From: Herminiimonas sp. | GTDB lineage: Bacteria > Pseudomonadota > Gammaproteobacteria > Burkholderiales > Burkholderiaceae_D | Reading direction: 5' to 3' | NCBI GenBank assembly: GCA_028292265.1 | Contig: JAQGMR010000069.1 | Span: 123,183-187,182, forward strand | DNA length: 64,000 bases | In this document: positions 25,790 to 34,532 of the stretch, one piece after another | Layout of the letters: every line of letters starts with the position of its first letter | Numbering within the stretch: position 1 is the first letter of the stretch | Position numbers and translations under genes: made by a program | Notes under the pieces: generated by a model | Database searches by the model: none | What the model was told of the DNA's origin: nothing | What the model saw: only the letters and a program-made list of their open reading frames with translations

Positions 25790-27591
25790 GCAGCTTCAAT
25801 TTGACGGCGGGGCCGGGCCTCAAGATCGCGGCTGCAGTCGTGTGTCTCGCCGCGCTGGCGGCGGTGCCGTTCGTCGGCGGTCCGTACCTCACCTCATTCG
25901 TGTTCACAGTGCTGATCGCCTACATCCTGGGCCAAAGCTGGGACTGGGTCGCGGGCGAAATGGGCTACGTCAATCTGGGCCACTACTGCTTCTACGGGGT
26001 GGGCGCATACGTTTTCGCCATAGCGCTGGTTGGCAACCTGTCGCCGGTGGTCGCGATCGCGGGCGCGGTGGTCTTTACCGTGTTGTTGGCGTTCGCGGTG
26101 GCGGTGCCGCTGTTTCGCCTGCGCGGCGACTACTTTGCTTTCGCGACCTTGGCCCTGTTGCCCCTGGCGGAATTGCTGGCTTACAACCTGACCGACATCA
26201 CCAAGGGCGGCGATGGCATTGTCCTGCCGATCCAGAATGTGATGGAACGAACCTATGTGATTGCCCTTGTGGTATGCGTGCTGGCGTTCGCCGTCACGTT
26301 GCGCATCAACGGCATTCGCTTCGGCTACGCACTGAAAAGTATTCGCAACGATGAAGACGTGGCCGAGGTGGTGGGCGTGCGCATTGCACCGGCCAAGCGC
26401 AACGTGCTCGCGCTCTCGGCCTTTTTTGCCGCGCTGGCCGGCGCGGTGCAGGCGTGGCAGATGAGCTTCATTGATCCCTCCACTGTCTTTGGCCTCAACG
26501 TGGCGCTGGTGCCGGTTGCAATGGTGCTATTTGGCGGCTCGGGTTTGCGCTGGGGGCCCATGATCGGCGTCATCATCCTCGCCTGCATGCAGCAGTGGCT
26601 ACTGGTGCACATGACCATCCTGCATGCCACGGTCTATGGCGCCATCATCCTTTTGATCGGGCGCTTCATGCCGGGCGGCCTGCTGCGATCAGGTCTGGTG
26701 CGCAACAGTCGCTGGCTTGCGGTCTTAAGCCACGAGCATCACAAGTACATTGGCACTGGTAACCCCTCCGCGGCGCAGCAGGCACGCGCGGCCGACGTGG
26801 ATAACCTGGAGGAAGTGCGACTGCCGCTAACGCCGATCAAGCCAGACCGGAACACCGCGCTTCTGGAATGCCGCGGCGTACGCATGGAGTTTGGCGGCAA
26901 CGTCGCCATAGACAACATCAACCTGAACATCATGGAAGGCGAGATCGTCGGTCTGATCGGGCCGAATGGGTCTGGCAAGACCACGCTATTCAACTGCATC
27001 TCCAAGGTGTTCGAGCCAACCGCCGGTGAACTGCGCTTTGGCGGCAAGCCGCTTTCTGCATTGCGGCGTGACGAAATCGCGCGACTTGGGGTAGGGCGCA
27101 CGCACCAGATTCCACGCCCCTTCGGTGACCTCACCGTCCAGGAAAACATCGCGATTCCGCTCATGTTCCATGACGACACCGTGTCGCCGGCAGAGGCGTT
27201 CGAACAAGCCCGCGACTTTGTACGCTTCGCCCGCCTTGAACACCGCCTGACGGATCGCGCGGACCTGCTTTCGCTGCAAGAGAAAAAGGCGCTTGAATTT
27301 GCCCGGGCGCTGGCCTGCAAGCCACGGCTGTTGCTGGTGGATGAAGTGGCATCGGGCCTCACGCCGGCCGAGGTGCGCCGATTCGTTGAACACATCCGCC
27401 ATGTGCGGGATGAATACGGCATTACCGTTATCTGGGTGGAGCACATTTTTTCGGCGCTGGCACAGGTGGTGGACCGGGTGATTGTGCTGGAGCAGGGTGC
27501 ATTGATTGCGGATGGACCGCTGGAAGAAGTGGTTCGCAATGAGCGGGTGCTGTCGACTTATTTGGGCGGTAGCACCGTGGAGGCCGCCTGA
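25786..27591 (+). CDS. LivM permease - LivG ATPase fusion
   Basis: A 601-residue fusion. Residues about 10-300 are a LivM-type permease (YILGQSWDWVAGEMGYVNLG; EVVGVRIAPAKRNVLALSAF). A linker of about 60 residues follows. From about 365 comes a LivG-type ATPase with Walker A GPNGSGKTT near 391, Walker B LLLVDEV near 515 and WVEHIF as the switch His. The ABC signature reads LSLQEKKALEFARAL instead of LSGGQ, a drift seen in some branched-chain transporters. GTG 25786 overlaps the LivH-type stop. The substrate is probably not an amino acid, given the catabolic neighbours. Confidence 0.92.
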   Translation: MSSFNLTAGPGLKIAAAVVCLAALAAVPFVGGPYLTSFVFTVLIAYILGQSWDWVAGEMGYVNLGHYCFYGVGAYVFAIALVGNLSPVVAIAGAVVFTVLLAFAVAVPLFRLRGDYFAFATLALLPLAELLAYNLTDITKGGDGIVLPIQNVMERTYVIALVVCVLAFAVTLRINGIRFGYALKSIRNDEDVAEVVGVRIAPAKRNVLALSAFFAALAGAVQAWQMSFIDPSTVFGLNVALVPVAMVLFGGSGLRWGPMIGVIILACMQQWLLVHMTILHATVYGAIILLIGRFMPGGLLRSGLVRNSRWLAVLSHEHHKYIGTGNPSAAQQARAADVDNLEEVRLPLTPIKPDRNTALLECRGVRMEFGGNVAIDNINLNIMEGEIVGLIGPNGSGKTTLFNCISKVFEPTAGELRFGGKPLSALRRDEIARLGVGRTHQIPRPFGDLTVQENIAIPLMFHDDTVSPAEAFEQARDFVRFARLEHRLTDRADLLSLQEKKALEFARALACKPRLLLVDEVASGLTPAEVRRFVEHIRHVRDEYGITVIWVEHIFSALAQVVDRVIVLEQGALIADGPLEEVVRNERVLSTYLGGSTVEAA

Positions 27592-28298
27592 TGCTGGAAG
27601 TGGCCAATATCATGGTCGACCACGGCAAGCTGCGTGCGCTCTGGGACATCAGCCTGAACGTGCGCCAAGGCGAGCGCGTGGCGCTGCTCGGTGCCAACGG
27701 CGCTGGCAAGTCGACCACCATTGGCGCCATCGTCGGGCTATATCCGCTCACGGGTGGAAGCATTCAGTATGACGGCAAGCCAATGGCACGCTTCGACACG
27801 GCCGACACCGTGGCGGGCGGCATCGCCCTCGTGCCGGAGGGGCGCCGCCTGTTCGGCAACATGAGCGTGCAGGAGAACCTGGCAATGGGCGCCTACACGA
27901 AACGTGCGCGGCCTAAACTGGACGAAAGTCTGGACAAGGCCTTCAATCTGTTCCCGATACTGAAAGAAAAACGCCACCAGAATGCCGGTGAACTGAGTGG
28001 CGGACAACAGCAACAGGTGGCCATCGCACGTGCCCTGATGTCGTCCCCGCGCATGTTGCTGCTTGACGAACCCTTCATCGGCGTAGCCCCGAAGGTGATT
28101 GAAGAAATCCTGGCCGCCTTGCGCCGGATCTGCAGCGAGGGCGTCACCATGCTGCTGGTGGAGCAAAATATACACCGTGCGCTCGCCTTTGCGGCGCGCG
28201 CCTACGTGATTGAAAACGGCAGGACCGTGCTGGAGGGCGACCGCGAGACACTGCTCGGCAATCCAGCTTTTTCCGACAAATTCCTGGGTCTGGAATAG
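27591..28298 (+). CDS. LivF-type ABC transporter ATPase
   Basis: 235 residues with Walker A GANGAGKST near residue 34, signature LSGGQQQQVAIARAL near 134 and Walker B LLLLDEP near 158. Typical LivF features VPEGRRLFGNMSVQENLAMG and LLVEQNIHRALAFA are present. GGAGG precedes the ATG, which overlaps the previous stop (TGATG). It has the canonical signature that the fused LivG-type partner lacks, so the heterodimer has one canonical and one drifted ATP site. Confidence 0.95.
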   Translation: MLEVANIMVDHGKLRALWDISLNVRQGERVALLGANGAGKSTTIGAIVGLYPLTGGSIQYDGKPMARFDTADTVAGGIALVPEGRRLFGNMSVQENLAMGAYTKRARPKLDESLDKAFNLFPILKEKRHQNAGELSGGQQQQVAIARALMSSPRMLLLDEPFIGVAPKVIEEILAALRRICSEGVTMLLVEQNIHRALAFAARAYVIENGRTVLEGDRETLLGNPAFSDKFLGLE

Positions 28299-28307
28299 GA
28301 GCACATC

Positions 28308-29063
28308 ATGACCAAAGATGAAGAGACTTTTGCACGTTCCGAGGCGTTTCGCGCCGACTACGTAGCGTCCACGCCGTCCTGGTACCGCGGCGAAATGCAC
28401 CTGGCTTTCACGCTGTGCTTTACCGGCGGTGTCCTCGCGTGGTGCATCCTGCGGCTGCACAACACAACGCTGGCCGAGTGGCTGCTGGTCGTGCCAATGT
28501 TCCTGTTCGGGAATTACGTCGAGTGGGCCGCGCATCGCTATCTCTTGCACCGGCCGACCAAGCTGATGAAAGCGGTGTACAAGCGCCACGTCACGGTGCA
28601 TCACCAATTCTTTACCCACAAGACCTTGCCCTTCAATGGCCAGCGCGACTGGCGCGCCTTGCTGTTCCCGCCGTTCGCACCGGTGCTCTTCGTGTTTTCA
28701 GCGTTGCCCCCGGCGCTTCTACTTGGTTACTTGTGGTCGGCAAACGCGGGCTACATCATGATGCTGACGATGGCCGGCTACTTTCTGATGTATGAGGGCC
28801 TGCATACCCTTTCCCACATCGAGAACAGCCCGTTCCTGGACAAGCTGCCTTTGGTGAACACCGTACGTCGCATGCATATCCTGCATCACAATCCGGAGTT
28901 TCTTGGCAGCCGGAATTTCAACCTGACTTTCCCCCTGTGCGATGCGCTGTTTGGCACCAGCGACCTCGACAAGGGCGTGTGGGGAACGCTGTTCAATGGC
29001 ATGTCGGATTCGGCAATGAAGCCGGAAATCCGGGCCAAGGTCGAGCGTCAGACGCGCGAATAA
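28308..29063 (+). CDS. Fatty acid hydroxylase / sterol desaturase superfamily membrane protein
   Basis: 251 residues with about four membrane segments. The diiron histidine boxes are visible: HRYLLH near residue 82, HVTVHH near 100, and HTLSH and HILHHN near 167-195. AGGAG lies 6 bases before the ATG. The family inserts oxygen into, or desaturates, lipids and sterols in the membrane. It lies 9 bases after the LivF-type gene and before an SDR, so it may perform the first oxidation of the imported compound. This is an unusual partner for an ABC importer operon. The exact substrate is unknown. Confidence 0.85.
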   Translation: MTKDEETFARSEAFRADYVASTPSWYRGEMHLAFTLCFTGGVLAWCILRLHNTTLAEWLLVVPMFLFGNYVEWAAHRYLLHRPTKLMKAVYKRHVTVHHQFFTHKTLPFNGQRDWRALLFPPFAPVLFVFSALPPALLLGYLWSANAGYIMMLTMAGYFLMYEGLHTLSHIENSPFLDKLPLVNTVRRMHILHHNPEFLGSRNFNLTFPLCDALFGTSDLDKGVWGTLFNGMSDSAMKPEIRAKVERQTRE

Positions 29064-29136
29064 ATCTCGAAGCAGATAACGTCGCGGGCTATCGCGTGAC
29101 GCTGCGGGAACCACAAAACGAACCGGAGGATTGGCA

Positions 29137-29904
29137 ATGGAAAAAACAGGAAGACTGGCAGGCAAGGTGGCAATTGTCACCGGCGCCGCGCAGGGCATCG
29201 GGGCGCAATATGCCATGGCATTGGCGGCGCAGGGCGCCCTGGTCGCCGTGGCGGACGTGCTGGATGCGACCGATGTCGCGAAGTCCATCATGAAGCAGGG
29301 CGGGCAGGCGATCGCAATGCGGGCCGATGTGACGGACCCAGCGTCGGTTCGCGGCATGGTCGCGACAACCGTCGAGCACTTCGGCAGCCTCAGCATATTG
29401 GTCAATAACGCAGCTCTGTTTGGCACCCTGTCGCTAAAACGCTTTACCGAGATCGGGTCGGACGAGTGGGACCGCATGATGGCGGTGAACGTGCGCGGCG
29501 TGTTCGAATGCGTCAAGGCTGCGGTGCCGGAAATGCGCAAGGCGGGTTACGGCAAGATTGTCAACATTGCGTCGGGCACCGTCTTCAAGGGTGCGCCGAT
29601 GATGTTGCACTATGTGACCTCGAAAGGTGCCATCGTGGCGATGTCGCGCGCCCTGGCGCGGGAACTTGGCGATGACGGCATTCGGGTCAACACGCTGGCC
29701 CCGGGTTTGGTGATGAGCGAGAACGTCATGGCCAACCCGGCATGGAAGGGGGCCGTGGTGGAAAACAATGTGGCCAGCCGCGCTATCAAGCGCGAATCCA
29801 CGCCGGAAGACCTGTGCGGCACGCTTGTGTATCTATGCTCGCAAGATAGTGACTTCGTGACCGGCCAGGTGCTGGTGGTGGATGGCGGCTCGGTAATGCA
29901 TTAG
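29137..29904 (+). CDS. Short-chain dehydrogenase/reductase (SDR)
   Basis: 255 residues of a classical SDR: cofactor motif TGAAQGIG near residue 17, NNA near 95, and the catalytic Ser, Tyr and Lys in NIASGTVFKG and HYVTSKGA. The C-terminal QVLVVDGGSVMH is normal. ATG 29137 is chosen because GGAGG lies 7 bases upstream. It would oxidise a secondary alcohol, plausibly made by the preceding hydroxylase, with the aldehyde dehydrogenase acting next. Close spacing (73 bases) supports an operon. Confidence 0.92.
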   Translation: MEKTGRLAGKVAIVTGAAQGIGAQYAMALAAQGALVAVADVLDATDVAKSIMKQGGQAIAMRADVTDPASVRGMVATTVEHFGSLSILVNNAALFGTLSLKRFTEIGSDEWDRMMAVNVRGVFECVKAAVPEMRKAGYGKIVNIASGTVFKGAPMMLHYVTSKGAIVAMSRALARELGDDGIRVNTLAPGLVMSENVMANPAWKGAVVENNVASRAIKRESTPEDLCGTLVYLCSQDSDFVTGQVLVVDGGSVMH

Positions 29905-29911
29905 AAGTGAC

Positions 29912-30050
29912 GATTGAGACGTCGCCGACCATTTGGACAACGTTGACGCTCGTAGCCTCACGCTTGAAGGTCGACGCTTAAAGCGGGACGCTCCAACGTT
30001 GACTTCATCAGGCTTGACGCTTGACAGGGTCGACGATTGAACCAGCATTT
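29912..30050. repeat. Degenerate GACGCTTGA-type repeat tract
   Basis: Between the SDR and aldehyde dehydrogenase genes, words such as GACGCTCG, TCACGCTTGA, GACGCTTAAA, GACGCTCCA, TGACGCTTGA and GACGATTGA recur without exact periodicity. No gene or RNA is recognised. It resembles in style, not in sequence, the tracts at 19021 and 33095. Confidence 0.45.
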
Positions 30051-30079
30051 GTTTAAACACAGACTTGAAGATAAAGACA

Positions 30080-31540
30080 ATGAATACTGAAACAGTGAAT
30101 GCACAAAACCTGATCGACGGCGAATGGGTTCCCGCCGCCAATGGCGATACCGCCACCAGCATCAATCCATCCGACCAGTCCAGCGTCGGCACCTTCGCGG
30201 CAGGGGGCCGTGAAGATGCCCGCGCCGCAATCCGCGCGGCAGCAGACGCTTTCGAGCGCCCGGAGTGGGCGCAGAACCCCCGCCTGCGCCAGATGGTCAT
30301 GCTGCGCTGGGCCGACCGCCTGGAGCGACGCACGGAATTTTTGGCGCAACTGCTTACCCGAGAAAACGGCAAGGTGATAGCGCAGTCGCGTGGCGAGATC
30401 GCTGGCGCCATTTCCGAGATCCGTTACTACGCCGGCCTTGCGCGCCACATCCCCGGCCATGTGCTGGAAGCGGAGCCTGGCGTGTTCTCCACGATGCTGA
30501 AGGAGCCAGCGGGCGTCGCCGGCATCATCGTCCCCTGGAATGCGCCGGCAGTGCTGTTGATCCGGTCCATTACGCCGGCCCTTGCCGCCGGTTGCACCAC
30601 GGTCGTCAAGCCGGCCCCGCAAACCGCTTTGCTGAACGCGGAACTGCTGCGTGACCTGCATGAAGCGGAAGGCTTGCCAAAGGGCGTCCTGAATGTGGTG
30701 GCGGAAACCGGGCATGCCGTCGCTCAGGAACTGGTTGCATCGCCCGACGTTTCCGTGATCAGCTTTACCGGCTCGAACGAAACCGGCAAGCGCATCATGA
30801 TGGATGCCGCCGCCACGATGAAGAAGCTGTCGCTCGAACTGGGCGGCAAGTCCTGCTGCCTGGTGTTCGAGGACGCCGACATTCAACAGGTTGCGCCGCT
30901 GATTGCGCACGCGGCAGTCATTATCTCCGGCCAGCAATGCACAGCGGCGCGCCGCGTGCTGGTTCATGCGTCCCGCTTTGCCGAGATGAAGGCCGCTCTC
31001 AAGAACGCGCTGGAAGGCCTGCAGATAGGCTCTGGTACCGTTGCAGGCATGCATATGGGCCCGTTGATCGACGAAACCTCCATGACGAAGGTTAACGCGC
31101 GCATCGAGCAGGCGCTGGACCAATGCGACGAGGTGATCTTGCGCGGCGGGCGGCTTGGCGGTGATCTGTCGTCCGGCTATTTCCTGGCGCCGACCCTGGT
31201 TGCGCATCGTGATACCGGGGCATTCTTCTGCCAGGAAGAGATCTTCGGGCCGTTCGTCGTTCTTGAAAGTTTCGATAACGAGAAAGAGGCCGTGCAACGG
31301 GCCAACCATACCGACTACGGCCTCTCTGCCAGCGTATGGACCAACGACGGCGCACGTGCATTACGCGTGGCACGAGCCCTGCGCAACGGTACTGTCTGGA
31401 TCAATGACCACAACAAGCTGTATGCCGAAGCAGAGACCGGGGGCTATCGCCGCAGCGGCGTCGGTCGGTTGCATGGTTACGAAGCGCTCAATGACTTCGT
31501 GGAGATCAAGCATATCTATCAAAAGGCTGGGGTCGTATAG
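30080..31540 (+). CDS. NAD(P)-dependent aldehyde dehydrogenase
   Basis: 486 residues and complete. The catalytic Glu is in LSLELGGKSCCLVFEDAD near residue 255 and the catalytic Cys in SGQQCTAARRVLVH near 290. The C-terminal EEIFGPFVVLESF and GYRRSGVGRLHG are typical. ATG 30080 is preferred over TTG 30065; the ribosome binding site is weak. It should turn an aldehyde of the pathway into the acid. It is not the source of the truncated remnant at 11.4 kb as far as visible segments show. Confidence 0.93.
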   Translation: MNTETVNAQNLIDGEWVPAANGDTATSINPSDQSSVGTFAAGGREDARAAIRAAADAFERPEWAQNPRLRQMVMLRWADRLERRTEFLAQLLTRENGKVIAQSRGEIAGAISEIRYYAGLARHIPGHVLEAEPGVFSTMLKEPAGVAGIIVPWNAPAVLLIRSITPALAAGCTTVVKPAPQTALLNAELLRDLHEAEGLPKGVLNVVAETGHAVAQELVASPDVSVISFTGSNETGKRIMMDAAATMKKLSLELGGKSCCLVFEDADIQQVAPLIAHAAVIISGQQCTAARRVLVHASRFAEMKAALKNALEGLQIGSGTVAGMHMGPLIDETSMTKVNARIEQALDQCDEVILRGGRLGGDLSSGYFLAPTLVAHRDTGAFFCQEEIFGPFVVLESFDNEKEAVQRANHTDYGLSASVWTNDGARALRVARALRNGTVWINDHNKLYAEAETGGYRRSGVGRLHGYEALNDFVEIKHIYQKAGVV

Positions 31541-31763
31541 AGTCTGACCGGGAAGCCGTGACGACATCTTTGTGGTGGCGTGGCGGCTTGCAGGCGGCAG
31601 AGCTTTTCCGAAATGAGGCCGCCTTCGCATGAGATTCGGCGCGCGATCGTCATGTATGAAACAGGCCGGCCTGGCGGAGTGCCGCTGCTCACGCAAGCAC
31701 ATTGTGATCGCCCTTTGCGGAGACCCATCAGCCATCATCGCAGCACAATAACAAAGGGACACC

Positions 31764-32906
31764 ATGAAAAAGGCAGTCACGATATTAATTGCGGGATGGC
31801 TCATATCAAGCGCCGCATTCGCTGTTTCCAGCAATGCGAATCTGGAGACAATGGCTGTACGGGCGACAGGCGGCGCGACGCTGGTGCCCGCATTTTCTCC
31901 CGATCGCGGCGATTATGAAATCAGCGTTAACAGCGATATCAAGGCCATCCAGATTCGCGGCTCGGCATGGGTAGGCCGCAGCAAAATAAGCATCAATGGC
32001 AATCCCGTCCAGTCACTCAACTGGTACCGCAGCGAGTTGAAGCCCGGCGATAACCGTCTCGCAATCAATGTCGTCGCACCCGACGGAAAAACCAGTCGCA
32101 ATTATTCCGTCACTGTTCATCGCGAAGACATCAAGCCGGTTGCCGATGCATTCTTAAAATTCAATTACACGGATGCAGCCACCGGCGCCAGCATGCCTTA
32201 TCGGCTCTTTGTTCCGGTCAACTACGATCCCGCGAAACGCTACCCCCTGGTCATGTTCCTTCACGGTGGCGGTGAAGGCGGCACGGACAATGAAAAGCAG
32301 CTTTCCGGAAGCGAAGGCGCCACCGTATGGGCCAAGCCGGCGGAACAGGCCAAGCGGCAGGCGTTCGTGCTCGCGCCGCAGGCCCATGACTATGTGAATC
32401 CTGATCCGAGCCTCCCTATTGGCGGCTTTGGTATTACGCGCAACCGGGATGGCGAGCGCTACATGGATGAAGTGCTCAAGCCGTCAGCCGACATCAAGCT
32501 CACGCTGGCGGTGCTCGAAAAAGTAATGAAGGATTACAGCGTTGATCGCAGTCGCCTTTATGTGACCGGGTTGTCGCAGGGCGGCTTTGGAACCTGGAAC
32601 ATCAATCTGCTTCGCCCCGACCTGTTTGCGGCAATGGTGCCGATCGCTGGTGGAGGCGAGCCGGAGCAGATGCAAAAACTCGTCGGAAAGCCGATCTGGG
32701 CGTTCCATGCCGAGGATGACCAAGTGGTTCCGGTCAATTACTCCCGCCAGTCCGTTGCCGCCCTGCGCAAGGCAGGCGGGCAGCCGATTTACACCGAACT
32801 GGCGTCCGGGACTTACTTCGATCCGAACGAACACTGGTCATGGGTCTACGCGTACAGAAACGAGCAAATGCGCGAATGGCTATTCAAGCAGCAGCGAAAA
32901 GACTGA
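31764..32906 (+). CDS. Secreted esterase/peptidase-like alpha/beta hydrolase with an N-terminal beta-sandwich domain
   Basis: 380 residues with signal peptide MKKAVTILIAGWLISSAAFA. Residues about 22-125 resemble the cadherin-like beta-sandwich domain (FSPDRGDYEISV, NYSVTVHRED). The catalytic domain from about 135 has an oxyanion segment VMFLHGGGEGGTDN, nucleophile Ser in GLSQGGFGTWN near 273, Asp in HAEDDQVVP and His in NEHWSWVY. This fits the COG4099 / PHB-depolymerase-like group. AAGGGAC precedes the ATG. It may release the pathway substrate from an ester or polymer outside the cell (inference). Confidence 0.85.
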   Translation: MKKAVTILIAGWLISSAAFAVSSNANLETMAVRATGGATLVPAFSPDRGDYEISVNSDIKAIQIRGSAWVGRSKISINGNPVQSLNWYRSELKPGDNRLAINVVAPDGKTSRNYSVTVHREDIKPVADAFLKFNYTDAATGASMPYRLFVPVNYDPAKRYPLVMFLHGGGEGGTDNEKQLSGSEGATVWAKPAEQAKRQAFVLAPQAHDYVNPDPSLPIGGFGITRNRDGERYMDEVLKPSADIKLTLAVLEKVMKDYSVDRSRLYVTGLSQGGFGTWNINLLRPDLFAAMVPIAGGGEPEQMQKLVGKPIWAFHAEDDQVVPVNYSRQSVAALRKAGGQPIYTELASGTYFDPNEHWSWVYAYRNEQMREWLFKQQRKD

Positions 32907-33094
32907 GGAAAAGGATCGATGGAGGGGCGGAGAGTTCACCGCCTCTCCGCGTCCAATATCTTGCGCCGGTCTTCTCACAGGTTGGGCAGCGAAGAGCGGT
33001 CCTGCCCAACGTGAAAGAAGACCGGCCAGTGCGGCTGCAACAGTCTCGGTTGATCTGTCAAAACGTCTTGATAACCTACTGGGACGCAATCTGC

Positions 33095-33150
33095 CCAAGC
33101 CAAGTATCCAAGCTCTGAGCCCAAGCCAAGCAGCCAAGCGAATTACCTAA
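33095..33150. repeat. Degenerate CCAAG repeat tract
   Basis: CCAAG occurs six times within about 50 bases (GCCCAAGCCAAG, TATCCAAGC, GCCCAAGCCAAGC, AGCCAAGC). It lies between the convergent esterase and SRPBCC genes, in a 246-base gap with no recognised gene. Confidence 0.45.
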
Positions 33151-33152
33151 GC

Positions 33153-33719
33153 TCAGTGCGCCCCGGGCAGTACCCCGGACTGACCGACCTGTCCGCGCCA
33201 TGCACCGGTTTCGCTGCCCCTGCTTTCCAGTAACTGCTTGAACCTGGAAAGGTTCTGCTGGGCTTGAATCTTCACGGCGCCCATTGCGTCACCGGCCTGC
33301 TCAACAAAATCTTCCGGCGTATAGCTCATCTTCAATGTCACGCGGGTGCGGGACGCGCCAAGGCTCTGGAAAGAAACGCGGCCCTCGTTCGGCACGCCGC
33401 TGATGCTGCGCCAGGCAATCAGGCGGTCCGGTATCTGCTGAGTGATCTCAGCATCCCACTCTTTCTGCTTTCCAGCCACGGTGGCTTTCCAGTGAAGATG
33501 CTTGTCGTCGATTTGCTTGACCTCCTGTACGGACGTCATGAACTGCGGAAATTCTTCGAACTGCGTAAATTGATTGTAGGCAGTACTTAGCGGCACATCG
33601 AGTTCTATAGTTGCCTCAGTGGATGATGGACGTTGACCGCCGCCCGAACTCTTCATTTTCTTGGAGAGGATTACGCCGCCTACGGCTAATGCAGCCACTG
33701 TCGCAAGTCTTCCCAGCAT
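33153..33719 (-). CDS. Membrane-anchored SRPBCC (polyketide cyclase/dehydrase-like) protein
   Basis: 188 residues. An N-terminal hydrophobic segment (LATVAALAVGGVILSKK) anchors or exports the protein. Residues about 35-165 form an SRPBCC fold: EATIELDVPLSTAYNQFTQF, EEFPQFMTSVQEVKQID, GRVSFQSLGASRTRVTLKM. This is the group of cyclase/dehydrase-like proteins common near stress genes. ATG 33719 has AGGGG about 8 bases upstream. It marks the left edge of the stress cluster. Ligand unknown. Confidence 0.85.
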   Translation of the reverse strand: MLGRLATVAALAVGGVILSKKMKSSGGGQRPSSTEATIELDVPLSTAYNQFTQFEEFPQFMTSVQEVKQIDDKHLHWKATVAGKQKEWDAEITQQIPDRLIAWRSISGVPNEGRVSFQSLGASRTRVTLKMSYTPEDFVEQAGDAMGAVKIQAQQNLSRFKQLLESRGSETGAWRGQVGQSGVLPGAH

Positions 33720-33834
33720 GATTGTCACCCCTCGTGTTATGCCCTTGCGGGCGATTGTATTGACAACGTAGGACGCGTGACGGGTGATCTGGTTCGCACG
33801 GGAAGCTAAAAAATGATTTCGTGAGGTACAAAGG

Positions 33835-34515
33835 AATGCCGATGCCGCCCACCACCAGCGAAATCGAGGCGATTGCTCCCAGCATCAAGGTCATTACGCG
33901 GCTGATGTCCGCGGCGGCGTTGAAGACCGCCGTCAGATTGCGAATGTTGAAATCGTTATCCATGAAGTCTTGCAGGGGATGGCGCTTGCGCAACAGCTGC
34001 GTCATGTTTCGTTCAGCGGCCGGCATTGCGGCGGCAGAGTCCGCCTGCACGAACAGCAGCCGCACTGCGCCGGGAAACTGTGAGCCGAACAACTTGCGCT
34101 GCGCTGTTGTGACGGGAATGAGGATGGTGTCGTCCTGGTCCTGACCGTTCAGGCTTTGTCCCTTGCCGGCCAATACCCCAATGACGATGTAGGGACTCTT
34201 GCGAATACGGATCGTCTTGCCGACGCAGTCTTCGTCGCCGAACAGGTTCTTGACTACGGTGCGGCCGAGCAGCGCGACCCGGGTGGCGGATCGGACGTCA
34301 GAGTCCGTGAAGGCCAAGCCGCTGGCAACGTGCCGGTCGCGCACTTCGAGACGGGCCGGCGTCGTGCCGACCACCCCGGTGCTCCAGTTGCTTCCGCTCG
34401 CAGCCAGTTGCGCGGTGTCGGGTTGCATCGGTGCCGCGGCGGAAATAACTGGAAGTTGCGCGATCGCCTCGGCATCGGCCATGGTGAGCATGCGCCGAGC
34501 AGGGCCGCTGCGAAA
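33835..34515 (-). pseudogene. MacB-type ABC permease remnant
   Basis: An open frame matches the periplasmic domain and one membrane segment of MacB/FtsX permeases: LTMADAEAIAQLPVISAAAP, VALLGRTVVKNLFGDED, DDTILIPVTTAQRKLFGSQ and LGAIASISLVVGGIGI. The N-terminal ATPase and first membrane segment are absent, and homology stops abruptly after VVGGIGI near 33835 where unrelated sequence begins. Both ends are lost, so it is a fossil. It lies immediately downstream of the PagP gene. Confidence 0.8.
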
Positions 34516-34532
34516 GCGCGCCTGCTCAAAAA

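Noticed and set aside
30053..31309. A 418-codon open frame on the minus strand
   Set aside because: It is the antisense of the intact aldehyde dehydrogenase; long shadow frames are expected at this GC content.
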